Source: Chloroflexota bacterium (GTDB taxonomy: Bacteria > Chloroflexota > Dehalococcoidia > JACQUA01). Taken from it: DNA of 38,352 nucleotides. Location: assembly GCA_016210565.1 (NCBI GenBank), contig JACQUA010000012.1, positions 1-38,352 of the forward strand. Direction: 5' to 3'. Shown here piece by piece: positions 24,210-31,419 of the stretch. Position numbers and translations under genes: made by a program. Under the pieces are notes generated by a model. The model worked only from the letters and a program-made list of their open reading frames with translations. It searched no databases and was not told the origin of the DNA. Numbering within the stretch: position 1 is the first letter of the stretch; each line of letters opens with the position of its first letter.

Positions 24210-24881
24210 CTAAACGTAATCTGCCTTTCCCGTCCTAGATTCGGACAGCTTCAAAGTGGGGAACTTCTCAACGAAAGTCTCCAGGTCCCCTTTTCTCGTG
24301 TACGGGCCGCCCATAATCTTGATCACTTTGCCGCTAACATAGTCGGACGCATCCGAAGCAAGATAGATCGCTGCGCCCGCAACATCTTCGGGGTGCCCGA
24401 TTCTCCCCGGCGGAACACCTACGCGCTCAACGCGCTCGCGACCTGACCCGGCGCGGGCGACAGCTCTTGGGGTCTCGATAGAATCCGGGGCAATGGCGTT
24501 AACCCGGATATGGTATCGGGCGAGTTCTGCGGCCAGGCTCAGCGTGAGGGTGATCACTCCCGCCTTGGCAACGCCGTAGGGAGCGCTCCCCGGGACGGCC
24601 CGCAGCCCTGATGTTGAGGAAATGTTGATGATATCGCCGCTGTTCTGGTCTATCATAATCCTGGCTGCTGCCTTGCTACATAGAGACACGCTTTTCAGAT
24701 CGATGTTCATGATCGCATCCCAATCTTCCTCCCTCATCGCCACAATCGGATGCCGAGGAATATTGTAACCGGGGTTGTTGACAAGGATGTCAATCCGCCC
24801 GAATTCCGCGACGGTCGAATCGACTAGTCTGGACTTCGAACTTGGTGTTGGCCACGTTGCGGGCCAGGGCAAAAGACGCAT
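24210..24881 (-). pseudogene. SDR oxidoreductase, 5'-truncated and fused to an mmgE start
   Basis: From LVDSTVAEFGRIDILVNN on, this is a normal SDR C-terminal two-thirds: NIDLKSVSLCSKAAARIM, INISSTSG, catalytic Y102-GVA-K106, RVNAIAPDSIETPRA, and PEDVAGAAIYLASDASDYVSGKVI. The N-terminal nucleotide-binding half (TGxxxGIG) is absent. The 18 codons before it (MRLLPWPATWPTPSSKSR) are an out-of-frame reading of an MmgE/PrpD N-terminus (see 24835-24885). A deletion joined the two genes at about 24828-24835. If translated from ATG 24881 the product lacks a cofactor site, so it is probably non-functional. Confidence 0.82.
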
Positions 24882-24885
24882 CCAT
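24835..24885 (-). pseudogene. First 17 codons of a third MmgE/PrpD gene
   Basis: ATG at 24885 opens the frame MDASFALARNVANTKFE, nearly identical to the start of the gene at 20153 (MDASFALARNVASARFE). The upstream bases (ACGAGGTAGCCTG) also match that gene's leader. After codon 17 the similarity stops at the junction with the truncated SDR. It is the 5' stub of a deleted third paralog. Confidence 0.82.
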
Positions 24886-25376
24886 CAGGCTACCTCGTTC
24901 AGTTCTTTTTACATTCCGTTATCTCAGCAATCAAGTCCAGCACGCTTGGAAAGCGCGTCGTCACATACGTCTAGGAGTAATCTGGCTGAGCCAAATTTCG
25001 GTGACGCTCAACTATGAGGAGAACGTAGGAACCGGCTTATTCTCAGGCATGTGGGGGCAGGTGTCAATGACGGGGCTCAATTAGTGAAGGTTCTGCCCGC
25101 CGCCACTCCAAACCATAAGCGGGGTCTCTTCATCCGATTTGTTGCTATAAGGTTTATGAGGTTTCGGTGTCACTTCTCAGGTTCGCTTGGCCACCTGTTT
25201 CTCAAATTAATTGACGCACCCTGGGTGCACGCTAACGATTTTTGCTCTCTAACTTCGAGTTTAGCATTTTCTAAATCGAATTCGTTTTCCGTATCAAGCA
25301 CGGGACGCTTCGAATTTCGGATTCAGGATTTTCTCTTGCCAATTTGCGCAAGATTTGATTCTCAACGGTGTAACGG
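24886..25376. other. AT-richer intergenic region, no gene recognised
   Basis: About 490 bp between the mmgE stub and copCD, with clearly lower GC than the surroundings from about 25000 (for example gatttttgctctctaac and aaatcgaattcgttttcc). Open frames here lack ribosome-binding sites and recognisable sequence. It may be a decayed gene or a foreign fragment. Confidence 0.45.
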
Positions 25377-27359
25377 TCAAGTCGTGTCCGGGGTATGGGA
25401 TGGTTTGAAGTGGCGCGTCATCCATGCAACCAGAATGACCAGTAGTCCCAGCGTGAACACCTCCGCTCCCCAGAGCCAGTTTCCGGTCTCCGACGATGGC
25501 GCTATGACCGCCCCGCCGCTGCCCCCCACCGCCGGCAGGACGTCGAGCTGGAAGGATGCCCCGGCGTCGAACTGCCGGGGATGCTGCACCGACACTTCCA
25601 ACTGCCAGGACCCGGCGAGGTTCAGGCTTTTCTCCAGAACATAGCGTCCCTCGCCGGCCGGCGTCGCCGACGCCAGTTCCGGCCCCAGTCTAACATTAGG
25701 GTATCTGAAAAGAAGGTCCACCTGGGAAGCATCGTCCACGGGCTTGCCCCTGATGTCCTGCAGATAGACGACGAATTTGTTTGGTCCGACGCGGTCCGGC
25801 TGAACGTCGACGGTGATGTGCGCCCAGTCGACAACACTACGGAGGGTGACGGTCTCCGGCTCAGCGATTCCCCGGCGGGAGGCTACCTGCCGGGCAGGCT
25901 CCAGACTGACCAGCGTTCCCACGGACAGCAGCACCAGAACAACCAGGACTGCCTGGCCGGTGACGGTCTTGCGCAGCAGTTGGAGCGCCCGCCCATCGCG
26001 GGCCAGCCGCGGTCTGACCCCTAACAGGTTGACCGCGCCCAGGGCAAGCAGGGGGATGATGAGTCCCAGCTTCACCAGCAGCGCCGTCCCATACGGGGTG
26101 GCCAGCGCCGGGAATATGGTGACCTGCGCCCAGGAGGAGTAGAGGCCCGTTATGAACAGGGCGCCGACGCTCAGCGTGGCGAGGGCGGAGAACCGGCTCA
26201 TGGCCGTCGCGTGACTCGCAGGACAGAAGTCGCCGGCGTTCCGAACGGCCGGGACCGAGACGCGCCCGCGGCGCCCGGCCGCCGCTTCCTGCCACAGCCG
26301 GAAGGTCTTCATCGCCGGCGGGGCCACTACCGCCAGATAGATTATGCCACCCACCCAGACGCCAGCGGCGAGCAGATGGAGGTAATCCGAGAACACGGCA
26401 GCCGCCCGTATTTGAGTCGCCGCGGCCCCGTGGCTGGCCAGGCTAAGGGTGAGGAGGATGCCCCCGGCAAACATCGAGGCAAACACCTGCCACACCGGCA
26501 ACTGGAATGGCCGGTACCGGTCCTTTTCGAACGATGCCAGCGCCAGTACCACCACCATCCCGAGGAGTAGATTAGCCCGCCACAACCAGAGCGTGCCCCA
26601 TCCGGTTTGGGCTACCACAGACATCATGGGGCGGCCCAGCGCCTCGATCACCGGAATGCCGGCGCCAGCCGAGGCTTTGACCGCCAGCTCGCCGGCGGAG
26701 GCAACGAAAAAGAGGACGACCGTCAACCAGGCAAGCCGCAGCGTTCGAGCGTCCATTTGCTGTCCCATACGCTGTATGGCCGGACGGCTGCCGCTTGCCC
26801 TGAGGACCGGCCGTGAAATGAACAGCTCAAAAACCAGGCTTCCGGTGATGGCGAGAATGCTGAGCAGCCCCAGCCATCGGAGCACAGGTTCGGCGGGCGA
26901 GGGAAGGACGGGCGGCTCGGCCGCCCGCGCCGCAGGCGCGGGCGCCCGGGGCGCGCCGGCCGGGGGTTCCCCCACCGAGAATGCGAAGACGCCGGTGAAG
27001 GGGTGCCCGTCCACCGCCGAGAGGTTCCTCCAGGCCACGGTGTAGGTCCCTCGGGGAAGCTCCGGCAGGGTGACTGAGAGTGCGGCGGGATCGTTCTGAT
27101 ACCTGGCGCCGTCCCTGTTGTCCACATGTCTTCCGTGAGCGTCCAGCACCCTGATTTCGCTGAATCCAGGCTCCACCGGTTCCGTGAACCAGATGGTGAC
27201 GCGTTCCGGGGACTGCTTCAGTACCATTCCGGGTGACGGTTCGGCCCGCGCCAGGTCGGCATGCGCCAGGGCCGGAGCCCCGGCCAATAGAAGGGACAGC
27301 ACCAGGGCAACGATATTGGCGACTAGTGCGCAGCGGCAATTTCGCGAGAATGTTTGCAT
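25377..27359 (-). CDS. CopC-CopD fusion copper-transport protein with C-terminal beta domain
   Basis: A 660-residue fusion. A signal peptide ends at ALA-32, leaving His33 as mature N-terminal residue, the typical Cu(II) ligand of CopC. The CopC domain (33-135) has HADLARAEPSPG, ITIWF-like TIWFTEPVE and DGHPFTGVFAFSVG. A Pro/Ala linker precedes the multi-TM CopD domain (about 155-480), with SLASHGAA, YLHLLAAGVWVGGI and FSALATLSVGALFITGLYSSW. The C-terminal part (about 500-610) resembles the periplasmic YtkA/FixH-like domain often attached to such fusions, followed by a last TM (LWGAEVFTLGLLVILVAWM). Role: copper binding and uptake or resistance at the membrane. The next upstream gene on the same strand is the secreted protein at 27645-28580. 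Confidence 0.92.
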   Translation of the reverse strand: MQTFSRNCRCALVANIVALVLSLLLAGAPALAHADLARAEPSPGMVLKQSPERVTIWFTEPVEPGFSEIRVLDAHGRHVDNRDGARYQNDPAALSVTLPELPRGTYTVAWRNLSAVDGHPFTGVFAFSVGEPPAGAPRAPAPAARAAEPPVLPSPAEPVLRWLGLLSILAITGSLVFELFISRPVLRASGSRPAIQRMGQQMDARTLRLAWLTVVLFFVASAGELAVKASAGAGIPVIEALGRPMMSVVAQTGWGTLWLWRANLLLGMVVVLALASFEKDRYRPFQLPVWQVFASMFAGGILLTLSLASHGAAATQIRAAAVFSDYLHLLAAGVWVGGIIYLAVVAPPAMKTFRLWQEAAAGRRGRVSVPAVRNAGDFCPASHATAMSRFSALATLSVGALFITGLYSSWAQVTIFPALATPYGTALLVKLGLIIPLLALGAVNLLGVRPRLARDGRALQLLRKTVTGQAVLVVLVLLSVGTLVSLEPARQVASRRGIAEPETVTLRSVVDWAHITVDVQPDRVGPNKFVVYLQDIRGKPVDDASQVDLLFRYPNVRLGPELASATPAGEGRYVLEKSLNLAGSWQLEVSVQHPRQFDAGASFQLDVLPAVGGSGGAVIAPSSETGNWLWGAEVFTLGLLVILVAWMTRHFKPSHTPDTT

Positions 27360-27408
27360 TGGTTTCCCTTCAACCTGTTTTGTGTTGCAACTCAGGTACG
27401 TAGGACGC

Positions 27409-27603
27409 AGGGTGGGTGAAGCGAGCTAACACGCCGTGGACTGCCCTGCGGACGAAGCTTGCTAAGGCGCATTTGCTGGCCTGGCCGCAGCCTGCGAGCG
27501 TAACCCACCAGGAGCGGTGATGGGGACAGAGGTGGTGGGTTCCGCGCCCAAAGCCGAGACGGTTTTTGACCGGGGCAGGCTGGGAGGGCGCTTCACCCAC
27601 CCT
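27409..27603. repeat. Element with 15-bp perfect inverted ends (agggtgggtgaagcg)
   Basis: The arms are 27409-27423 and 27589-27603, exact complements. Between them lie further aacccacc / ggtgggtt palindromes. Related units occur at 16136-16340, 38034-38077 and in part at 2920-2936. It fills the spacer between copCD and its upstream neighbour. The whole 27360-27644 spacer has no gene. Confidence 0.8.
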
Positions 27604-27644
27604 ACCGTTGAGCCGTGCCCCGAGCGGAACCCACCCTTCCTTCC

Positions 27645-28580
27645 TCATCGTCTTCTGACTGCCACCAGGGCCACCGCGCCGGCAGTGAGCAGCCCCCCCA
27701 TCCCGAACCCGATCCCGGCAAATCCCAGGAACCTGGCAAAGGCGGCGCTGGCCTCGGCGCTCTGGGCCGCTTCCTGCGCCCCCCGAACCGCCCCCTGGAT
27801 CTCGCGCAGCTCTGCCAGTCTCACCGGGAACTGGATGCTTGCCGCCGGCTCGACATCGTTGAAACCGCCGCCGCCGGACCTCGAGTTGAAGGTCTCATTC
27901 ACACTGGTTCCCTCGATCGCGCCAAAGAACCGGAAACGGTAATGCCCCGGCGCCGTCGGAAGCAGGTCCGCTGTATAGTGGCCGGGGTCGCGGAAGATAG
28001 ACCGTAGCTTGAATACCTTTGATGCCCCGGTGGGCACATGGGTAATCTCCACCTGCAGGGACTCTTCCACCCCTTCGATGGCCTTCTGTGTCTGGGAATC
28101 GGCGACTCTGAGGTCGACGCCATTCTTCTGGCCTTCGATGGGAGGCTCCACGATGAAGCCCACCGTGAGCCGGTAGTTCCCGAGGGCGCGCTGCTCGTGG
28201 GCCAGGGCAGTGGCGCTGTTCAAGATAAGGCCCGATAACACCAATGGGATAGCCAGTAGTCTGATAAGAAAATACCCCCGGTGGCACAGGCGTCCCTGCC
28301 TGTGTGGGCGTATTTTCATCCTTGATAGTGCCTGGCCTGCCAGGCATGATAAATTGCTCAGAAATGTCACCCTGAGCCGAAGCCCTGAGCGATGCAAAGG
28401 GGCAGTCGAAGGGTCTTTCGTCCGGCACCCCACCTCGAAAGAACTTGTCCTGAGCAGAGCGAAGGATTCTTCGACTACGCTCGCTGCGCTCTCTTCGCTC
28501 AGAATGACAGCGCACGCCGTTTTCATCCTTGATGGTGCGCCATTGGCGCATGAGTGATTGATAAGAAATCCTTTTTTCAT
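27645..28580 (-). CDS. Secreted protein next to copCD, signal peptide split by a repeat element
   Basis: The open frame is 311 codons. MKKGFLI (ATG 28580, AAAGGAG seven bases upstream) is followed by 99 codons of repeat-derived sequence, then LIRLLAIPLVLSGLILNSA-TALA, a signal-peptide core and cleavage site. Without the insert the N-terminus would read MKKGFLIRLLAIPLVLSG, a typical Sec signal peptide, and the protein would have 212 residues. The mature part (HEQRALGNYRLTVGFIVEPP ... DPGHYTADLLPTAPGHYRFRFFG) looks like a periplasmic beta domain of the YtkA/FixH type, ending in a TM helix (AGIGFGMGGLLTAGAVALVAV) and RRR. An alternative start, ATG 28319, within the insert gives MKIRPHRQGRLCHRGYFLIRL, a basic n-region, so export could survive. 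Probably functions with CopCD in copper handling; exact role unknown. Confidence 0.75.
   Translation of the reverse strand: MKKGFLINHSCANGAPSRMKTACAVILSEESAASVVEESFALLRTSSFEVGCRTKDPSTAPLHRSGLRLRVTFLSNLSCLAGQALSRMKIRPHRQGRLCHRGYFLIRLLAIPLVLSGLILNSATALAHEQRALGNYRLTVGFIVEPPIEGQKNGVDLRVADSQTQKAIEGVEESLQVEITHVPTGASKVFKLRSIFRDPGHYTADLLPTAPGHYRFRFFGAIEGTSVNETFNSRSGGGGFNDVEPAASIQFPVRLAELREIQGAVRGAQEAAQSAEASAAFARFLGFAGIGFGMGGLLTAGAVALVAVRRR
28262..28568. mobile_element. MITE-like composite repeat with 10-bp direct repeats
   Basis: TGATAAGAAA occurs at 28262-28271 and again at 28559-28568, flanking a 287-bp insert with no transposase. The insert contains a cacaggcgtccctgcctgtg palindrome, two ttttcatccttgat units each next to a small hairpin, and the ccctgagc ... 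gaaggattcttcg ... agaatgaca core shared with 4391-4672, 8868-9015 and 38128-38262. Deleting one direct repeat plus the insert (297 bp) rejoins the host gene's signal-peptide codons exactly. This is strong evidence for insertion with target-site duplication. Confidence 0.8.
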
Positions 28581-28646
28581 GGAACGCTCCTTTCGCTGTA
28601 GTTTGCCAGGTTGTACCGGGACCTGGCGCCCCGGGGTTTAGCCGGG

Positions 28647-29042
28647 CTAGCCGCGTGGAGGCTTGCGTGGAGGGGAGAGACTGACCGACAAGAGCTTATT
28701 CCCGGCGGGCATGCCGGAGGCGCCGCCGGAGTATTGGGGATAAAGCGCGCTAGGGGCATCCGGGATGACGGCGGCGGCTTCGCCGTAAGCGGGACTGGCC
28801 GGGCTGGACGCCGCGCCGCAGGAAATCAACGCCGCGCCCGGGCACGAGATTGCGGGCGCCGTATCGGCCTGAAAACCGCCTGCCGCCGCGTCGGAGCCGT
28901 GCCAGTGGCCCGCCAGGACGCATATCGGAGGGCTGGCGGATCCGGTGGAGTGGGTACCGGCAAAGGCGCCGCCCCCAACCGGGAACGATAGCAACAGCGC
29001 AAGAACGAACACGGCGGCTGTCGCCGGCGGGATTCTCAGCAT
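28647..29042 (-). CDS. Small secreted hypothetical protein
   Basis: A 131-residue frame from ATG 29042 opens with a plausible signal peptide (MLRIPPATAAVFVLALLLSF ... GGGAFAG) and continues with an Ala/Gly/Ser/Pro-rich sequence containing three cysteines and CVLAGHWHGSDAAAG. No family recognised. The ribosome-binding site is weak (GGGTGGCGG), and the frame extends upstream into a repeat-rich spacer, so the start is uncertain. The same strand and the location upstream of the copper genes fit a periplasmic role, but coding status is only moderately supported. Confidence 0.4.
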   Translation of the reverse strand: MLRIPPATAAVFVLALLLSFPVGGGAFAGTHSTGSASPPICVLAGHWHGSDAAAGGFQADTAPAISCPGAALISCGAASSPASPAYGEAAAVIPDAPSALYPQYSGGASGMPAGNKLLSVSLSPPRKPPRG

Positions 29043-29049
29043 CCGCCAC

Positions 29050-29285
29050 CCAGTACGACGGGCATCCCTGCCCGTGGGGACAACCACGGAAAGGGGCGGT
29101 TTCGCCGCAGAGGACGCCGGGCGACCGTAGCGACACCCCTTGTCCGCCTTGTCCGCCTTGCGGACTCTCGGAACGGAGCGGACTCTCGGACCGGAGCGGG
29201 TGTCGAAGTCCCGGGTAATCGGCCAGGAAACGACAGGGACAAGCCCTGTCCTGACGGTTCCTTTGTGTCCTTGGTGGTGAAAGAC
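29050..29285. repeat. Mixed dispersed-repeat spacer
   Basis: It contains gggcatccctgcccgtgggg, the ccttgtccgccttgtccg ... cggactctcgg unit (29138-29195, also at 35011-35055), acagggacaagccctgtcc, and the half unit cctttgtgtccttggtggtg (29262-29285). No gene is supported. Confidence 0.65.
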
Positions 29286-29451
29286 GCTGCCCTGGGCGTT
29301 TATCATCGTGCAACACCTATTGCTCTTGTACTGGATTATACACGGCTCCGCAACGGCCGGGTATCCGTATCACTGCCTATTCCGGGGCAAACTGATACCT
29401 AACCCGCATGAGCGACAAGTGGCATTGAGGTGGTGGTGTCGTGTCGTGTCG

Positions 29452-29480
29452 TTGACAGAGGCGAAGGTTCTTGTTAATAT
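29452..29480 (+). promoter_or_regulatory. Consensus sigma-70 promoter without an intact gene
   Basis: TTGACA (29452-29457), 17-bp spacer, TAATAT (29475-29480). Downstream are a GGGAGG and a GTG (29568) that opens only 16 codons (VSGYPRPSDLSRGLGW) before a stop; directly after comes the 3' end of an Fe-S subunit gene. The 29286-29451 stretch upstream holds nothing recognised. The promoter appears to have lost its gene. Confidence 0.6.
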
Positions 29481-29598
29481 CGCTGTTGGGGGGTGCGAGA
29501 AGGTGCTTTGTCGGCGCTTTTGGCAGCGTGTACCCCCTCGGACCCCAGCTTGTTCACGGGAGGTTTCGTGTCCGGGTATCCGCGGCCCTCGGATTTGA

Positions 29599-29892
29599 GC
29601 CGGGGACTGGGATGGTAAGACCACCCATTTCAAGGAAGGGCTTACCCCCTACGAGCAAAAGAAGTACGCCGAGCACGTGGCGGGGGCCGCGCAGAAGTGT
29701 GATTTCTGCTTTGACCGCCTGGAAAAGGGCCTGCCGCCCTACTGCGCCCAGACCTGTCTGACCAGCGCGATAATGTTCGGTGATTTTGACGACCCCAGAA
29801 GCGAAGTGAGCCAGGCATTGTCCTCCGGCAGGTTCTTCTACCGGCCCAGGGAGGAACTGGGGACAAAGCCATCCACGTATTATCTGGCCTGA
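29599..29892 (+). pseudogene. 3' fragment of an Fe-S electron-transfer subunit (NrfC/PsrB/TtrB type)
   Basis: The frame is open only from 29599. It encodes DGKTTHFKEGLTPYEQKKYA, then a single cysteine motif C-x2-C-x11-C-x3-C (KCDFCFDRLEKG ... YCAQTC), TSAIMFGDFDD, and FFYRPREELGTKPSTYYLA at the end. This matches the C-terminal part of four-cluster ferredoxin-like subunits of molybdopterin oxidoreductases (DMSO/polysulfide/tetrathionate reductase type), which are normally about 180-250 residues. The first cluster motifs and the catalytic and membrane subunit genes are absent. I read it as a deletion remnant placed behind an unrelated promoter and start. Confidence 0.7.
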
Positions 29893-30048
29893 ACAAGCGG
29901 GGGTGGCTGATCGCACATTCTGGCGTTTCGTGATGCCGATCACGCCTGACGCGGGTCGATAGGCTGACCCGGCCTCTCCTGGTTCCCCTCTCTTCTCCTT
30001 TCTATTAACCCAGATTATGCATGGTCTATCTGAGTACTTCACTTATTC

Positions 30049-30090
30049 CGCCCCCGCAGGCTAAAGGACCTGCGGCTACAACCCCACCGG
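30049..30090. repeat. cccgcaggctaaaggacctgcggctac palindromic repeat
   Basis: Reverse-orientation copy of the element at 18290-18336 and 31336-31388. It lies in the 29893-30255 spacer upstream of the methyltransferase; apart from this and the promoter candidate at 30124-30153, the spacer shows no gene. Confidence 0.8.
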
Positions 30091-30123
30091 CGCGTGCATA
30101 ATATGGGATTAAGGCAGGGAAGA

Positions 30124-30153
30124 TTGACTATTCCCTGAATAATGGGGTAGGAT
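30124..30153 (+). promoter_or_regulatory. Possible promoter of the methyltransferase gene
   Basis: TTGACT (30124-30129), 18-bp spacer, TAGGAT (30148-30153). A second weak -10 (TAAAAT) lies at 30163-30168 without a good -35. The leader to the ATG at 30256 would be about 95 bases. Confidence 0.35.
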
Positions 30154-30255
30154 AACACCGGGTAAAATATTGACCATGGTTCAGCGAAAGGGTCAGATCC
30201 GGTTGCATCGGAGGGCAGGCCCTTCAATGGACATTGAACCGGGAGCAAGCTGGTA

Positions 30256-31419
30256 ATGGCAGACAACGCTGGTTCGGCGGGTGCAAGCCCTTTCTTCGCA
30301 ACGGAGAAGGGTTCAATGTTCCTTGGCGACTCATTGGACTTCATGCGCCATCATTTGGGGGCGCAGAGCGTCAATTTGATAATGACAAGTCCCCCGTTTG
30401 GATTGGTCCGCAAGAAGGGGTATGGGAACGTCGATGCAGACAAATACGTGGAATGGTTCAGACCTTTTGGGGAGGAGTTTCGCCGCATCCTCAAACCCAA
30501 CGGCTCCCTCGTCATTGACATAGGAGGTTCGTGGAACGTAGGGCAGCCCACGAGGAGCCTCTACCACTACGAATTGTTGATAATGCTCTGCCGTCGCGTT
30601 GGATTTCATCTGGCTCAGGAGTTTTTCTGGTGGAATCCGGCCAAACTGCCATCGCCGGCGGAGTGGGTGACTGTCAGGAGAATTCGGGTAAAAGATGCCG
30701 TCAATTGTATATGGTGGCTGTCGCCCACCCCCTGGCCGAAGGCAAGCAATCGCAGGGTGCAGTGGCCATACAGTGACAGCATGTACAATCTGCTGAAAAG
30801 CGGCTACCGTGCGAAGAAGAGACCCAGCGGTCATGATATCAGCGACAAGTTCAGTATAAATAATGGGGCCGCGATTTCACCAAATCTCATCGCCCTGGCG
30901 AATACAGAAAGCAATTCCCATTACCAGCGATACTGCACCGAACGGGGGCTAACACCCAATCCGGCGAGATATCCAGCGGCAGTTCCAGAGTACTTCGTTC
31001 GCATGTTAACGGACCCCGGGGATTTAGTGCTCGACCCCTTCGCGGGGAGTTGCGTGACGGGGGAAGTCTCGGAACGATTGAATCGCCGGTGGCTATGTGT
31101 TGAACTTGTCAAGGAGTATCTTGAAGGGGCCGTGGGAAGGTTCCGAGGCCAGCCCAACGGTGTCAGCAAAGCGCTGTTCGGGTATCCGAGAGAGTCTGAC
31201 TACTACAGGGTTCCCAGGCCCGGCGTCCTGTGGAACGGGCGAGAGGAGGAACCGCTGCAAGATGATGGCGGCCTGAAGCGACCGCAATTCGGCGTTGCGC
31301 GGTCAGTGAGTGACGGAACTGAAAACAACGGCCAAGTGCGCCCGGTGGGGTGTAGTCGCAGGACTTTAGCCTGCGGGGGCGGGGAAAAGCGCGGGGCGCC
31401 AGCCGCGGACAGGGCCTGA
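30256..31419 (+). CDS. Site-specific DNA methyltransferase, beta-class, N4-cytosine type likely
   Basis: A 387-residue enzyme. Catalytic motif IV TSPPFGL (44-50) comes before the AdoMet motif DPFAGS (260-265), the order of beta-class amino-methyltransferases; TSPP(Y/F) rather than DPPY favours N4-cytosine. MFLGDSLDFM and LKPNGSLVIDIGGSW are further typical blocks. The target-recognition region lies between (about 110-240). It is the modification half of a type II-like restriction locus; the next gene starts at its stop codon (TGATG overlap). The final 25-30 residues (RPVGCSRRTLACGGG ...) are encoded by a dispersed palindromic repeat, so the natural C-terminus was probably shorter or different. 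Start ATG 30256 keeps the PFFATEKGSMFLGDS block; ATG 30316 is an alternative. Confidence 0.87.
   Translation: MADNAGSAGASPFFATEKGSMFLGDSLDFMRHHLGAQSVNLIMTSPPFGLVRKKGYGNVDADKYVEWFRPFGEEFRRILKPNGSLVIDIGGSWNVGQPTRSLYHYELLIMLCRRVGFHLAQEFFWWNPAKLPSPAEWVTVRRIRVKDAVNCIWWLSPTPWPKASNRRVQWPYSDSMYNLLKSGYRAKKRPSGHDISDKFSINNGAAISPNLIALANTESNSHYQRYCTERGLTPNPARYPAAVPEYFVRMLTDPGDLVLDPFAGSCVTGEVSERLNRRWLCVELVKEYLEGAVGRFRGQPNGVSKALFGYPRESDYYRVPRPGVLWNGREEEPLQDDGGLKRPQFGVARSVSDGTENNGQVRPVGCSRRTLACGGGEKRGAPAADRA
31336..31388 (+). repeat. gtagtcgcaggactttagcctgcgg repeat inside the methyltransferase 3' end
   Basis: Third copy of the palindromic element (others at 18290-18336 and 30049-30090), here read in frame as part of the methyltransferase C-terminal tail. 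Confidence 0.82.

Noticed and set aside
25051-25644. 197-codon plus-strand open frame
   Set aside because: Its second half is antisense to copCD and its first half is AT-rich intergenic sequence without ribosome-binding site or family.
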